A program made the position numbers and the translations under genes. The notes below the pieces were generated by a model. That model was given only the letters and a program-made list of their open reading frames with translations. It had not been told where the DNA came from and made no database searches. A stretch of DNA of 64,000 nucleotides from Spirosoma sp. (GTDB lineage: Bacteria > Bacteroidota > Bacteroidia > Cytophagales > Spirosomataceae): positions 124,001 to 188,000 of the forward strand of contig NZ_JAPLET010000031.1 of assembly GCF_026391055.1 (NCBI RefSeq). Direction: 5' to 3'. Shown piece by piece: positions 36,715 through 45,570 of this stretch; within the stretch, counting starts at the first letter, position 1; the number at the start of each line of letters is the position of its first letter.

Positions 36715-37890
36715 ATGAATCAACCAATCCCCTACGGTCGGCAGCATATTACGGACGAGGATATTACAGCCGTTGCCGACGTCCTGCGTGGCCCTTTTCT
36801 TACGCAGGGCCCGCATATCGGTGCGTTTGAAACGGCTTTTGCCAGCTACATCGGCTGCCAGTACGCTGTGGCGGTAGCGAATGGAACAGCCGCGCTCCAC
36901 CTCTGCTGCATGGCCCTCGGCGTAACCGAAGGAACCCGCATTATTACCACGCCCATTACCTTCTCAGCTTCGGCCAACTGCGTTCGCTACTGCGGGGGCG
37001 AAGTCGTCTTTGCCGATGTTGACTCCGAAACCGCCCTGCTGGATATAAATGCCGTACGGATGCTCATTGAACAGCATCCAAAAGGCTATTTTTCGGGTAT
37101 AATTCCGGTTGATTTTGCCGGGTACCCGGTCGATTTGGCCGCTTTCCGCGAACTGGCCGATGAACATGGGCTCTGGATTCTGGAAGATAGCTGCCACTCG
37201 CCGGGTGGTTCCTTTACCGATAGCCAGGGCGTCAATCACCGCTGTGGAGACGGTTCACTGGCCGACCTTGCTATCTTCAGTTTTCACCCCGTCAAGCACA
37301 TTGCGGCCGGTGAGGGCGGCATGATTACGACCAACGACGAAGCACTTTATAAACACCTGATGCGGCTCCGGACGCACGGTATTACCAACAAGCCCAACGA
37401 GTTTACCGAACCCTATCCCGGCGAACCCGAACGCGGGGGCTGGTACATGGAATTGCAGGAGCTCGGCTATAATTACCGCCTGACCGACATGCAGGCCGCT
37501 TTGGGAAACAGCCAGTTGGTGCGCGCTGATGCCATGCTGGTCCGTCGGCAGGAAATTGCGAAACGATACGACGACGCTTTTGCCGAAACACCGGTGGTCA
37601 CCATCGTTCCGACCGCCAGCGTCAGCCATGCTTATCACCTGTACGTCGTTCAGGTTGACGACCGCAAGGGGCTGTACGACTTTCTGCGAACCCGGAACAT
37701 CATGGCGCAGGTGCATTACATACCGGTGCATCTGATGCCTTACTATCGGCAGTTCGGCTGGAAGCCGGGCGACTTCCCCAATGCTGAACGGTACTACGCC
37801 CGTTGCCTGAGTCTGCCCATGTTCCCAACCCTGACAGACGACGAACAGACGTATGTCATTGATTCGGTGAAGGAATTCACAGGCGTATGA
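36715..37890 (+). CDS. pseC: UDP-4-amino-4,6-dideoxy-N-acetyl-L-altrosamine transaminase, PseC
   Basis: The 391-residue protein is a DegT/DnrJ/EryC1 sugar aminotransferase. It has the N-terminal family pattern PYGRQHITDEDITAV, LTQGPHIGAFE, VAVANGTAALHL, the PLP-stacking and aspartate region WILEDSCHSPGG, and the cofactor lysine Lys194 in FSFHPVKHIAAGEGG. It adds the amino group to the PseB product using glutamate. The two genes are adjacent, and the pseF start overlaps its stop (ATGA), so the group is translationally coupled. Confidence 0.95.
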   Translation: MNQPIPYGRQHITDEDITAVADVLRGPFLTQGPHIGAFETAFASYIGCQYAVAVANGTAALHLCCMALGVTEGTRIITTPITFSASANCVRYCGGEVVFADVDSETALLDINAVRMLIEQHPKGYFSGIIPVDFAGYPVDLAAFRELADEHGLWILEDSCHSPGGSFTDSQGVNHRCGDGSLADLAIFSFHPVKHIAAGEGGMITTNDEALYKHLMRLRTHGITNKPNEFTEPYPGEPERGGWYMELQELGYNYRLTDMQAALGNSQLVRADAMLVRRQEIAKRYDDAFAETPVVTIVPTASVSHAYHLYVVQVDDRKGLYDFLRTRNIMAQVHYIPVHLMPYYRQFGWKPGDFPNAERYYARCLSLPMFPTLTDDEQTYVIDSVKEFTGV

Positions 37891-38588
37891 GCAACGTAGC
37901 CATCATTACCGCTCGGGGCGGCAGCAAGCGGATTCCCCGCAAAAACATCCGTCCGTTTCTGGGTAAACCCATCATAGCGTATGTCATCGACGCGGCCTTG
38001 CAGTCCGGCTTGTTCGACGAGGTGATGGTGTCGACCGACGATGCCGAAATTGCGGACATTGCCCGGCAGCACGGCGCATCCGTACCGTTTCTGCGAAAGC
38101 CGGAAACCTCGGGCGATTATGCGTCGACCATCGATGTGTTGCTGGAGGTGCTGGACGAATATGAACACATTGGGCAAACATTTACCTCGCTTTGCTGCCT
38201 GTATCCCACGGCTCCCTTCGTTACGGCTGATTTACTGACGGCATCGCATCGGTTACTGCTCGATAAAAAAGTCGATATTGTATATCCCATTCAGGCGTTT
38301 TCGTTTCCAATTCAACGGGCTTTTAAGCTGAATGACGGCCTGTTAAGCTGGGCACAGCCGGATGCTTTTCTGCTGCGTTCGCAGGACCTGGAACCCATGT
38401 ACCACGACGCCGGACAGTTTTATTGGTTCAACGTTGACCGGCTGCGGACGCATCGGCAACTGCCGGGTTTAACGGCCGGGGGAATTGAAATCGACGAAAT
38501 GCACGCGCACGACATCGATACCGAATCGGACTGGAAAGTAGCCGAATTCAAGTATCGACTGCTAAACGATTTACTGCCGAATGACTGA
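37887..38588 (+). CDS. pseF: CMP-pseudaminic acid synthetase (pseudaminate cytidylyltransferase), PseF
   Basis: The 233-residue protein starts with the CMP-sugar synthetase motif ITARGGSKRIPRKNIRPFLG (mononucleotide-binding P-loop), followed by DEVMVSTDDAEIADIA and SLCCLYPTAPFVTAD, all typical of CMP-NeuNAc synthetase-like enzymes. It activates pseudaminic acid to CMP-Pse, the last step of the pathway. The size fits PseF, shorter than many NeuA fusions. Its ATG overlaps the pseC stop, and its end overlaps the pseG start by 8 bases. It could in principle activate another nonulosonate, but the neighbours argue for pseudaminic acid. Confidence 0.93.
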   Translation: MSNVAIITARGGSKRIPRKNIRPFLGKPIIAYVIDAALQSGLFDEVMVSTDDAEIADIARQHGASVPFLRKPETSGDYASTIDVLLEVLDEYEHIGQTFTSLCCLYPTAPFVTADLLTASHRLLLDKKVDIVYPIQAFSFPIQRAFKLNDGLLSWAQPDAFLLRSQDLEPMYHDAGQFYWFNVDRLRTHRQLPGLTAGGIEIDEMHAHDIDTESDWKVAEFKYRLLNDLLPND

Positions 38589-39615
38589 CGTCAACGCACC
38601 AAGGCTGGTTTTTCGGGCCGATGGTGGCGCTCAAATTGGGCTGGGCCACATCATGCGCTGCCTGGCCATTGCCGAGATGATGAACGATGCGTTCAGCCTC
38701 TCCTTTGCCATTCAACAGCCGTCGGACGCGGTTCGGGATTTACTGACACAGGCATCCTTCGACATAATTAGTTTACCCCAAACAACCGATTATGCAGCCG
38801 ATGCCCAAAACCTCAGCAGCCATCTGACGGGCCATGAATTCGTGTTGCTCGATGGCTATTCCTTTGGCGCTGACTATCAACAAACCGTCAAACAGCACTG
38901 CAAAAAACTCATTGTCGTTGATGACCTGATAGCCTGGCACCAATACGCCGATGTTGTCATTAATCATGGCGGCACTATACAGGCAGTGGATTACCAGGCA
39001 GAAAGCTACACCCAATTCCTGACCGGAACAGCCTACGCCCTGCTCCGAAAGCCGTTTCTGGAAGCGGGTATTCAGCGCTCTACTCATACGCTAACCACAT
39101 TTCAACCCCGGCGAGTACTGGTCAATCTGGGCGGGGCCGATCCCGACAACATAAGCCATCGGGTTGTCGAAACGTTGCTGAACGAACCGCTCGTTCAGCA
39201 GATCGTTGTCGTACTGGGTGCCGCCAATCCGCACAGGAACAGCTTTGCCAACTACGCAGAAGATCGGGTGCAGATTCGGCGAAATCTATCGCCCGTGGAG
39301 ATGGTGGAGGTCATTCAATCCTGCGATGTGGCTGTGGTCTCGTGCAGTACCATTTCGTACGAAGTTGCCACCGTGAGCAAACCGTTTGTCGGTATACTAA
39401 CGGCCGACAACCAGGCCATTCTCCGAACCTTTTACAAGGATAACCACATTGCCCTGGCGGTACTCGAAAAAGCCTTCACCGGTTATGAACTCCGGGCGGC
39501 TCTATCCTTGCCTGTTTCGACGGTCAATAATACGCTGATTAATCAGCAACGCTATTTTGATGGTCGGTCAGGCGAGCGAATCGCGGCTTTTTTCCGAACA
39601 TTGCTGCTAACTTAA
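38581..39615 (+). CDS. pseG: UDP-2,4-diacetamido-2,4,6-trideoxy-L-altropyranose hydrolase, PseG
   Basis: The 344-residue protein has the GT-B-like PseG pattern: FRADGGAQIGLGHIMRCL with His23 corresponding to the catalytic His17 of the Campylobacter enzyme, LVNLGGADPDNIS in the second domain, and VAVVSCSTISYEVATVSKP as the nucleotide-binding helix. It removes UDP from the bis-acetylated sugar to release the free hexose for PseI. The gene overlaps pseF by 8 bases and precedes pseH by 11 bases, so the set is an operon. Confidence 0.93.
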   Translation: MTDVNAPRLVFRADGGAQIGLGHIMRCLAIAEMMNDAFSLSFAIQQPSDAVRDLLTQASFDIISLPQTTDYAADAQNLSSHLTGHEFVLLDGYSFGADYQQTVKQHCKKLIVVDDLIAWHQYADVVINHGGTIQAVDYQAESYTQFLTGTAYALLRKPFLEAGIQRSTHTLTTFQPRRVLVNLGGADPDNISHRVVETLLNEPLVQQIVVVLGAANPHRNSFANYAEDRVQIRRNLSPVEMVEVIQSCDVAVVSCSTISYEVATVSKPFVGILTADNQAILRTFYKDNHIALAVLEKAFTGYELRAALSLPVSTVNNTLINQQRYFDGRSGERIAAFFRTLLLT

Positions 39616-39626
39616 TTAGTCAACTT

Positions 39627-40169
39627 ATGGATATTACCCTCACGCCGTTAACGGAAACCGACATTGAACTGGTACGAACCTGGCGCAACTCGCCCGAAGT
39701 TGCCCAATACATGTATACCAGCGAGCCTATAACCGCCGAGCAGCAAAAGGCCTGGTTCGACCGCATTCAGCAGGACTCGTCTTCCCGGTACTGGTTGATC
39801 GAGTACAATGACAAAAAAATAGGCCTGGCCTCGCTAACGGGTATCAGCCAAACGCTTAGTAGTTGCTACTGGGCGTTTTATTTAGGCGATACCAGCATTC
39901 GGGGCGGTGGTTTAGGAGCTAAAATCGAATTCAACGTACTCGAATACGTCTTTAACGAACTGAAGCTCAATAAACTTCGGTGCGAAGTCATAACCTTTAA
40001 CGACAAGGTCATTTCGATGCACGAGAAGTTCGGTTTTCGCCGGGAAGCCTATTATCGGCAACACGTCAAAAAAGACGGTGCCTGGCAGGATGTCGTTGGT
40101 TTAGCCCTCTTAAAACCAGAGTGGGAAGCCTACCGGACCATTATGCGGGTGAAGATTTACGGCAGCTAA
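39627..40169 (+). CDS. pseH: UDP-4-amino-4,6-dideoxy-N-acetyl-L-altrosamine N-acetyltransferase, PseH
   Basis: The 180-residue protein is a GNAT-fold acetyltransferase of the RimJ/RimL-like branch. It opens with the typical PseH stretch ELVRTWRNSPEVAQYM, continues with AEQQKAWFDRI, and has the acetyl-CoA loop region GDTSIRGGGLGAKIEFNVLEY and MHEKFGFRREAYY. It N-acetylates the 4-amino group of the PseC product using acetyl-CoA, before PseG acts. The 11-base gap after pseG supports co-transcription. Two LamG genes separate it from pseI. Confidence 0.92.
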   Translation: MDITLTPLTETDIELVRTWRNSPEVAQYMYTSEPITAEQQKAWFDRIQQDSSSRYWLIEYNDKKIGLASLTGISQTLSSCYWAFYLGDTSIRGGGLGAKIEFNVLEYVFNELKLNKLRCEVITFNDKVISMHEKFGFRREAYYRQHVKKDGAWQDVVGLALLKPEWEAYRTIMRVKIYGS

Positions 40170-40271
40170 TCCTGTTTGCCGAAAGGACCATGCGGTCCCC
40201 TACAATTCCCTGCACACTAAACAAAGTCATTTCATATATTTACATAAATCAACACACCTTCATTTATAAGA

Positions 40272-40982
40272 ATGAAACAAGTCTACCTTGCTTTTCTTTT
40301 AACGGGTTTATGTTTTGTCTTTGTTGCCTGCAAAAAGCCGATTGACCCCGAGCCGGTTGCAGGACTGGTTGCTTATTATGATTTTACAAAAGGTGTTAAA
40401 GATTTGAGCGGCAATAATAATACCGCTCAGATTGTTGGTGCTACACCTACAACCGACCGATTCGGCACCACAGAATCAGCCTACGCCTTCGACGGCAGCA
40501 GTTACATTGAACTTCCTCCCAACAAATTTGCTACGGATGAATTTACCTATGCCGCCTGGGTTAAACTGGCGTATGTTCCGCAGACCTACGATGTGCTCAC
40601 GATTATGGACACCGGCAACTACCGGGGCGACCATGCTATGGTACTGGCCAATACAACCGTGTTAGGATGGGGCATGTGGTCCTACACCGAAGACCGGGCC
40701 AACTTCAATTTCGCCTACTCCGGGAGCTTGCCAACTAACACCAATCAGTGGTATCACATCCTGGCCAGCCGTAGTAAAAATCAGCTGAATATCTATGTAA
40801 ACGGGGCCTTAAGTTCTTCACAGACCATGACCGGCAAACCATTCTACGAGGGTACTGTCCGGACACTTATTGGTCAGCGTTTCGACGGAACTTACTCGTT
40901 CAGAGGAGCTATCGACGATGTACGGATCTACAACCGTGCCCTGTCTGATGCCGAAGCCAAACGGGTATATGAATTGAACTAA
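40272..40982 (+). CDS. LamG-domain lipoprotein inside the pse locus
   Basis: The 236-residue protein has a lipoprotein signal with lipobox VACKK (Cys near residue 21) and one LamG/concanavalin-like domain over about 30-236. Typical blocks are GLVAYYDF, DLSGNNNTAQIVG, AYAFDGSSYIEL, TYAAWVKL, QWYHILASRSKNQLNIYVNG and the final FRGAIDDVRIYNRALSDAE. Such lectin-like jelly rolls bind carbohydrate at the cell surface. It is a paralogue of the next gene. A TATATTTA box upstream is a near match to the promoter consensus, so it may have its own promoter. A role linked to the pseudaminic acid glycan is only suggested by position. Confidence 0.87.
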   Translation: MKQVYLAFLLTGLCFVFVACKKPIDPEPVAGLVAYYDFTKGVKDLSGNNNTAQIVGATPTTDRFGTTESAYAFDGSSYIELPPNKFATDEFTYAAWVKLAYVPQTYDVLTIMDTGNYRGDHAMVLANTTVLGWGMWSYTEDRANFNFAYSGSLPTNTNQWYHILASRSKNQLNIYVNGALSSSQTMTGKPFYEGTVRTLIGQRFDGTYSFRGAIDDVRIYNRALSDAEAKRVYELN

Positions 40983-41020
40983 TCCAAGCTACTTATTAGT
41001 CAACTCCTACCCTATTCTCT

Positions 41021-41962
41021 ATGCTTTGCCGTATACTACCAGTAACACTTTTGTGCTTGCTAAGTACCGTCCTTTGCTTTGGTCAGGCCGCTAACCAGCT
41101 GGTCGCCTGCTATTCTTTCTCGGGTAATGCGCAGGACGGCTTTGGCCCAAATAATGGTATGGTTGTCAACGCAACGCTGACTACCGACCGGTTCGGAAAG
41201 CCTAACAGTGCGTATTTTTTCAATAAAAACGCTTACATCAATTTACCGGCTGCTCCATTTACCAACCCAACCTATACCCTGTCTGCCTGGGTGCGACTGG
41301 CCTCGTTTCCGGCTCAGGCGGATGCGTTCACAATCTTCTCGTTTAGTGAGCCCAACCAGTGCCTGACATTGACCAATCAGCCTGTTTATGGCGGAAATGT
41401 CTGGAACTTCTTTTCGTACAATACAACGGGTTCTGTTATTACCACTCAATCAGTGCAAACGAATACCTGGACGCACTTGACGGCTATTCGGGCCGAGAAT
41501 GCCTTGATTTTTTACATCAATGGCGAGCGGGCGCAAACGGTCCCAATTAACCCCACAGCTCCCTTGAGCTATACATGTCCCTTACAGGCTTGCATCGGCA
41601 TACGACCAACGCAGGGCACTCTCATTCAACCGTTTCACGGCGATATAGATGACGTGCGGGTTTACAGGGGCATATTATCCGATGCCGAGGTGCGTGTTTT
41701 ATACCAGGCTACCACTTGCCAGACCGACTTTACCCTTAATCCGATTACGGCTCAGCCATTTGTTTCGCTTCGGAACGGTGATTGGAACGACCCTGCCGTT
41801 TGGTCGTGTGGCTGCATACCCAAAGCTACCGACGCGGTGCAGGTACGGCATGTTGTACGTGTACCGAGTTCATACCTTGCTAACGCGTTGCGAGTTTACA
41901 TTAATGGAGCCGCTCAAGTAACCTATGGGCTTGGCGGCCAACTAGTCCTTAGTGCCAATTAG
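41021..41962 (+). CDS. Secreted LamG-domain protein, paralogue of the preceding gene
   Basis: The 313-residue protein has a signal peptide (MLCRILPVTLLCLLSTVLCFGQ) and one LamG domain (about 25-235) with the same blocks as its neighbour: DRFGKPNSAYFFNK, TLSAWVRL, IFYINGERAQ, FHGDIDDVRVYRGILSDAE. The C-terminal 75 residues form a second module with WNDPAVWSCGCIP, a small beta module common in Bacteroidota exported proteins. Both genes lie in tandem between pseH and pseI, probably by duplication. It is likely exported to the surface or medium; the ligand is unknown. Confidence 0.83.
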   Translation: MLCRILPVTLLCLLSTVLCFGQAANQLVACYSFSGNAQDGFGPNNGMVVNATLTTDRFGKPNSAYFFNKNAYINLPAAPFTNPTYTLSAWVRLASFPAQADAFTIFSFSEPNQCLTLTNQPVYGGNVWNFFSYNTTGSVITTQSVQTNTWTHLTAIRAENALIFYINGERAQTVPINPTAPLSYTCPLQACIGIRPTQGTLIQPFHGDIDDVRVYRGILSDAEVRVLYQATTCQTDFTLNPITAQPFVSLRNGDWNDPAVWSCGCIPKATDAVQVRHVVRVPSSYLANALRVYINGAAQVTYGLGGQLVLSAN

Positions 41963-42059
41963 GCAATTCTTCCCGAAAAGTGGTAAATTTGGGGTGCTGA
42001 AACCAGGTAGGAATTTGCAGGCCAATGCCCGACTACCCAGCAAAAACCTCAACTTACTA

Positions 42060-43115
42060 ATGATTCAACCCATTCAGGTTGCCCAGTTTACCATCGGATC
42101 GGCACATCGTCCCTTTGTTATTGCCGAGATGTCGGGCAACCATAACCAGTCACTGGAACGGGCGCTGGAAATCGTGGACGCCGTGGCGGATGCCGGTGCC
42201 CACGCGCTGAAACTCCAGACGTATACACCGGATACTATCACGTTCAACGGAGCATCGGAGGAGTTTTATATTCGGGATGCCAAATCGCTTTGGGCTGATA
42301 AAAACCTGTATAAACTTTATCAGGATGCGTATACGCCCTGGGAATGGCACAAACCGATTTTCGACCATGCCAAAAAACGCGGCATGATCGCGTTCAGCTC
42401 TCCGTTCGACACCACGGCCGTCGACTTTCTGGAATCGCTGGACGTGCCGCTGTACAAGATTGCATCCTTTGAAAATACCGACCATATTCTGCTCAAAAAA
42501 GTAGCGCAAACGGGGAAGCCGGTCATTATGAGCACCGGTGTCGCGTCCGTTGCCGACCTCGACGAGTCGGTGAAGGTGCTGCGGGCCAACGGCTGTACGG
42601 AGCTTGTACTGCTCAAGTGTACCAGCACCTACCCCGCCACGCCCGAAAGCACGAATCTGCTTACCATCCCGCACATGAGCCAGTTGTTCGACGTGCCCGT
42701 TGGCCTGTCAGACCATACCATGGGTATCGGTGCGGCTGTTGCGGCTGTTGCGTTAGGAGCCGTGGTGCTGGAAAAACACGTGACCCTGCGCCGGGCCGAT
42801 GGCGGTGTCGATTCGGCGTTTTCGTTAGAGCCCGAAGAACTGAAAAGCCTCGTGATTGAAACCGAGCGGGCCAAACTGTCCATGGGGCAGGTGAGCTACA
42901 CACTAACTCCCAAAGAAGAAAAAAGCCTGCAATTCAAGCGCTCCCTCTATGTGGTACGCGACATGAGCGCGGGCGAACCTTTCACCCCCGACAACGTACG
43001 CAGTATCCGCCCGGCCAACGGCCTTCACACCCGCTACTACGACGACATCCTCGGCAAAACCGCTACCACCAACATCCCCGCCGGAACAGCTTTGGCGTGG
43101 GATTTAATACATTAA
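42060..43115 (+). CDS. pseI: Pseudaminic acid synthase, PseI
   Basis: From the ATG at 42060 the protein is 351 residues; the longer frame starting at 41952 overlaps the LamG gene and is not conserved. It is a NeuB-family TIM barrel (FVIAEMSGNHNQSLERAL, GAHALKLQTYTPDT, GMIAFSSPFDTTAVDFL, VGLSDHTMGIGAAVAAVALGA split motifs, EKHVTL) with a C-terminal SAF/antifreeze-like domain (KRSLYVVRDMSAGE). It condenses the PseG product with phosphoenolpyruvate to pseudaminic acid. The SGNHNQSLERA and LQTYTPDTIT variants fit PseI more than NeuB. Two LamG genes separate it from the other pse genes. Confidence 0.92.
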   Translation: MIQPIQVAQFTIGSAHRPFVIAEMSGNHNQSLERALEIVDAVADAGAHALKLQTYTPDTITFNGASEEFYIRDAKSLWADKNLYKLYQDAYTPWEWHKPIFDHAKKRGMIAFSSPFDTTAVDFLESLDVPLYKIASFENTDHILLKKVAQTGKPVIMSTGVASVADLDESVKVLRANGCTELVLLKCTSTYPATPESTNLLTIPHMSQLFDVPVGLSDHTMGIGAAVAAVALGAVVLEKHVTLRRADGGVDSAFSLEPEELKSLVIETERAKLSMGQVSYTLTPKEEKSLQFKRSLYVVRDMSAGEPFTPDNVRSIRPANGLHTRYYDDILGKTATTNIPAGTALAWDLIH

Positions 43116-43118
43116 TTC

Positions 43119-43186
43119 TGAATGAGCGAATTACTGAATACCGGCTGGTCGTTCTTTATTCACTCATTCGCTCATTCGCTCATTCA
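43119..43186. repeat. Palindromic element between pseI and the flippase gene
   Basis: A 13-bp arm (43119-43131) pairs perfectly with 43174-43186; the 3' side holds the octamer ATTCGCTC twice, so an alternative 12-bp pairing is also possible. It fills nearly the whole gap and is one of several long intergenic hairpins in the window. The flippase start lies 11 bases later. Confidence 0.6.
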
Positions 43187-43197
43187 CAATTCACTAC

Positions 43198-44697
43198 GTG
43201 GGTATTATAAAACGGCAAACCATCCAGAGCTCAATTTACGCCTATGCGGGTGTGGTTGTCGGTTTTCTGACGCAGGGAATCTGGTTTCCGAATCTATTCA
43301 GTGAGCAACAGGTTGGCTTGCTAACCCTTCTGATTTCGTTGTCTCTGATTCTGGCGCAGGCGTCGAACGTAGGCATCAACGGCGCAGGCGGGCGGTTCTT
43401 TCCCTATTTCCGTGATGCAGAACGGCAGCATAATGGCTTCCTGCTCATTGCCAGTCTGGCTACTTTCGTGGGTTTCTGTCTGTGTGTGCTTGCGTTGTGG
43501 CTGGCGCGGCCCTGGATCGTCTACCTGTACCAGGATCAGTCAGCGCTGTTTGTCGAATACTACTATCTGCTCATTCCGCTGACGTTTTGTACGGTTTATT
43601 TTACCGTTTTCGATAACTATTCGCGCTTACTCTACGACCCCGTTACCGGAACGCTGTTGCAACAGTTCGTTCAGCGGTTGCTGGTCACGCTGGCCGGTGG
43701 GTTGTACTGGCTCGGCTGGGTTACGTTTCCACAATTTCTGGGCGTCTGGCTGCTGGCTTTCCTGCTGCCGCTGCTGTTCATGATTATCAGCGTAGCCCGC
43801 GACGAAGCCTTATTTTTCAGCCGAAACTTTGTATCCGTCAACCCGGACTTACGGCGAAACTTGATCCGTTACGCCAGCCTGACCTTTACTTCGGCCCTGT
43901 CGTCTCAGGTTGTCATTACCATCGACAAGATGATGATCAACAGCAAGCAGGGGCTGGGCGATACGGGTATTTACGGAACAGCCTCTTATTTTGCCGCCGT
44001 CATTGCCATTCCGGCTACGGCCCTGTACAAAGTGTCCGGTACGCTCATTGCCGAGTCGTGGAAAGTCAATGACCTGGAGAATATTGCCAATATTTATCGA
44101 AAAAGCTGTCTTAATCAATTAATTGCAGGTTGCCTTGTCTTTGTGGGTGTGGCCGCTAATCTGCCTAACGTTTTCCAGTTTCTGCCCGCGAGCTATTCGG
44201 CGGGTTATTACGTAATTCTATGGCTGGGTTTAGGTAAACTGTTCGATATGGCAACGGGTATCAACGGCACCATCCTCAACACGTCGCGCTATTATACCTA
44301 CGACTCATTTTTTGTGGTGATACTCATTTTTATTACCATTGGTGCCAATCTGTACCTGATACCGCGTTTCGGGATCAACGGTGCCGCGATAGGGGCCGCC
44401 TTCGTTACCCTGCTCTTTAACCTCGCCCGGACGCTGTTTGTGGGGTTTGCATTTAAGATGCAGCCGTTTACCTGGCGAAATCTGGTAGTTATCGGGCTTG
44501 GCTTAGCGGTGTGGTGGCTATCGGTTCAACTTCCGTATTCTAATGCACGAGCTGCCAAGTGGCGTTTTATGCTGGATGTAGGCTGGCGGTCGGCGTTGAT
44601 TACCGGGCTGTTTGGAGGGGCTGTGCTGGCCTTAAAACTATCGCCTGACATTAACCAAATGGTAGACGGGCTGAAAAAACGATTTATAACTAAATGA
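43198..44697 (+). CDS. Polysaccharide flippase, Wzx/MATE-like
   Basis: The 499-residue protein (GTG start) has about twelve to fourteen hydrophobic helices spread over its length and opens with IKRQTIQSSIYAYAGVVVGFLTQ, the usual beginning of oligosaccharide translocases. The mid-protein segment VITIDKMMINSKQGLGDTGIY is typical of the polysaccharide-synthesis family. It would flip lipid-linked oligosaccharide units across the inner membrane. It follows pseI and precedes methyltransferase and glycosyltransferase genes, making it the natural exporter of the pseudaminic-acid-containing glycan. Confidence 0.9.
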   Translation: MGIIKRQTIQSSIYAYAGVVVGFLTQGIWFPNLFSEQQVGLLTLLISLSLILAQASNVGINGAGGRFFPYFRDAERQHNGFLLIASLATFVGFCLCVLALWLARPWIVYLYQDQSALFVEYYYLLIPLTFCTVYFTVFDNYSRLLYDPVTGTLLQQFVQRLLVTLAGGLYWLGWVTFPQFLGVWLLAFLLPLLFMIISVARDEALFFSRNFVSVNPDLRRNLIRYASLTFTSALSSQVVITIDKMMINSKQGLGDTGIYGTASYFAAVIAIPATALYKVSGTLIAESWKVNDLENIANIYRKSCLNQLIAGCLVFVGVAANLPNVFQFLPASYSAGYYVILWLGLGKLFDMATGINGTILNTSRYYTYDSFFVVILIFITIGANLYLIPRFGINGAAIGAAFVTLLFNLARTLFVGFAFKMQPFTWRNLVVIGLGLAVWWLSVQLPYSNARAAKWRFMLDVGWRSALITGLFGGAVLALKLSPDINQMVDGLKKRFITK

Positions 44698-44709
44698 AAA
44701 CTTTGCCAC

Positions 44710-44742
44710 AGAGCTACACTGAGTTTTTCTTTGTGTAGCTCT
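44710..44742 (+). repeat. Hairpin between the flippase and methyltransferase genes
   Basis: Perfect 10-bp arms (AGAGCTACAC with GTGTAGCTCT) and a 13-base loop, 13 bases after the flippase stop. Could attenuate or end transcription; belongs to the set of intergenic palindromes. Confidence 0.55.
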
Positions 44743-44755
44743 ACGTAACAATCTT

Positions 44756-45562
44756 ATGTGGGTTTTTAGATTCTTATTTACCGAGGCTGCCCGGCTTCTG
44801 CGTTCGGCAGAAGGTCGCCGGTTGCTGGGGCTCGCGTTCCGCTACGGCAGTAAGCCGCGCAACAAAACGGTTGATGTTTCCTTTGGCCGATACCGGTTTC
44901 GTGTGCCCGATGCTCTGTCGTTTGTCTGGCAGTTTCGGGAGATATTCGTTGATGAATTTTACCGGTTCAATACGACCAGTGCGAATCCGGTCATTTTCGA
45001 CTGCGGCACCAACATCGGCACGAGCATCGCGTATTTCCGGCAGACGTACCCCAACGCCCGGATTATTGCCTTTGAGGCCGACGAGCAGATCAGCGTCACC
45101 TTGCAGGAAAATCTCCGGCAAAACCAGATTTCGGGCGTTGAGGTCATTACCAAAGCCGTCTGGACCAACGACGAAGGCATCTGGTTCGGCAGCGATCAGG
45201 CCGATTCGGCGTCTATTTTCTCGCAGACCGACCGGAAGCTGGTGCCGTCGGTCCGGCTGCGGGACTATCTCCTGCGCGAAACCCGAATAGACATGCTCAA
45301 GATGGACATCGAAGGGGCCGAAACGGCCGTGCTCACCGACTGCCACGATGCACTCGCTCATGTTCAGAGTCTATTCGTTGAATTCCACGCTTACCTGGAT
45401 CATCCCCAAACCCTGGCCCCGGTCATGAAAGTACTGGAAGACAGCGGTTTTCGATATTACATCAACACCAGTCAGCACCGCCATGCGCCCCTCGCCAACC
45501 ATCGATACAAAGGCAGCGACAGCATGGACCTGCAATTGAATATCTTTGCCTATCGCAACTAA
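44756..45562 (+). CDS. FkbM-family methyltransferase
   Basis: The 268-residue protein has a Rossmann SAM-binding domain from about 75 on. It contains motif I IFDCGTNIGTSIAYF, the acidic strand FEADEQISVTLQENL, NDEGIWFGSD and the FkbM-type DMLKMDIEGAE, with VQSLFVEFHAY after it. FkbM proteins O-methylate sugars or secondary metabolites. It lies between the flippase and a second methyltransferase 8 bases downstream, in the glycan locus, so methylation of a surface sugar is the likely job. No signal peptide. Confidence 0.9.
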   Translation: MWVFRFLFTEAARLLRSAEGRRLLGLAFRYGSKPRNKTVDVSFGRYRFRVPDALSFVWQFREIFVDEFYRFNTTSANPVIFDCGTNIGTSIAYFRQTYPNARIIAFEADEQISVTLQENLRQNQISGVEVITKAVWTNDEGIWFGSDQADSASIFSQTDRKLVPSVRLRDYLLRETRIDMLKMDIEGAETAVLTDCHDALAHVQSLFVEFHAYLDHPQTLAPVMKVLEDSGFRYYINTSQHRHAPLANHRYKGSDSMDLQLNIFAYRN

Positions 45563-45570
45563 GCAGTAAA

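Noticed and set aside
40184-40200. Small GGACC/GGTCC inverted repeat after pseH
   Set aside because: Five-base stem without a T-run; not enough to call a terminator.
43122-43304. Short plus-strand open frame starting in the palindrome before the flippase
   Set aside because: It reads through the inverted repeat and overlaps the flippase in another frame; no motif.
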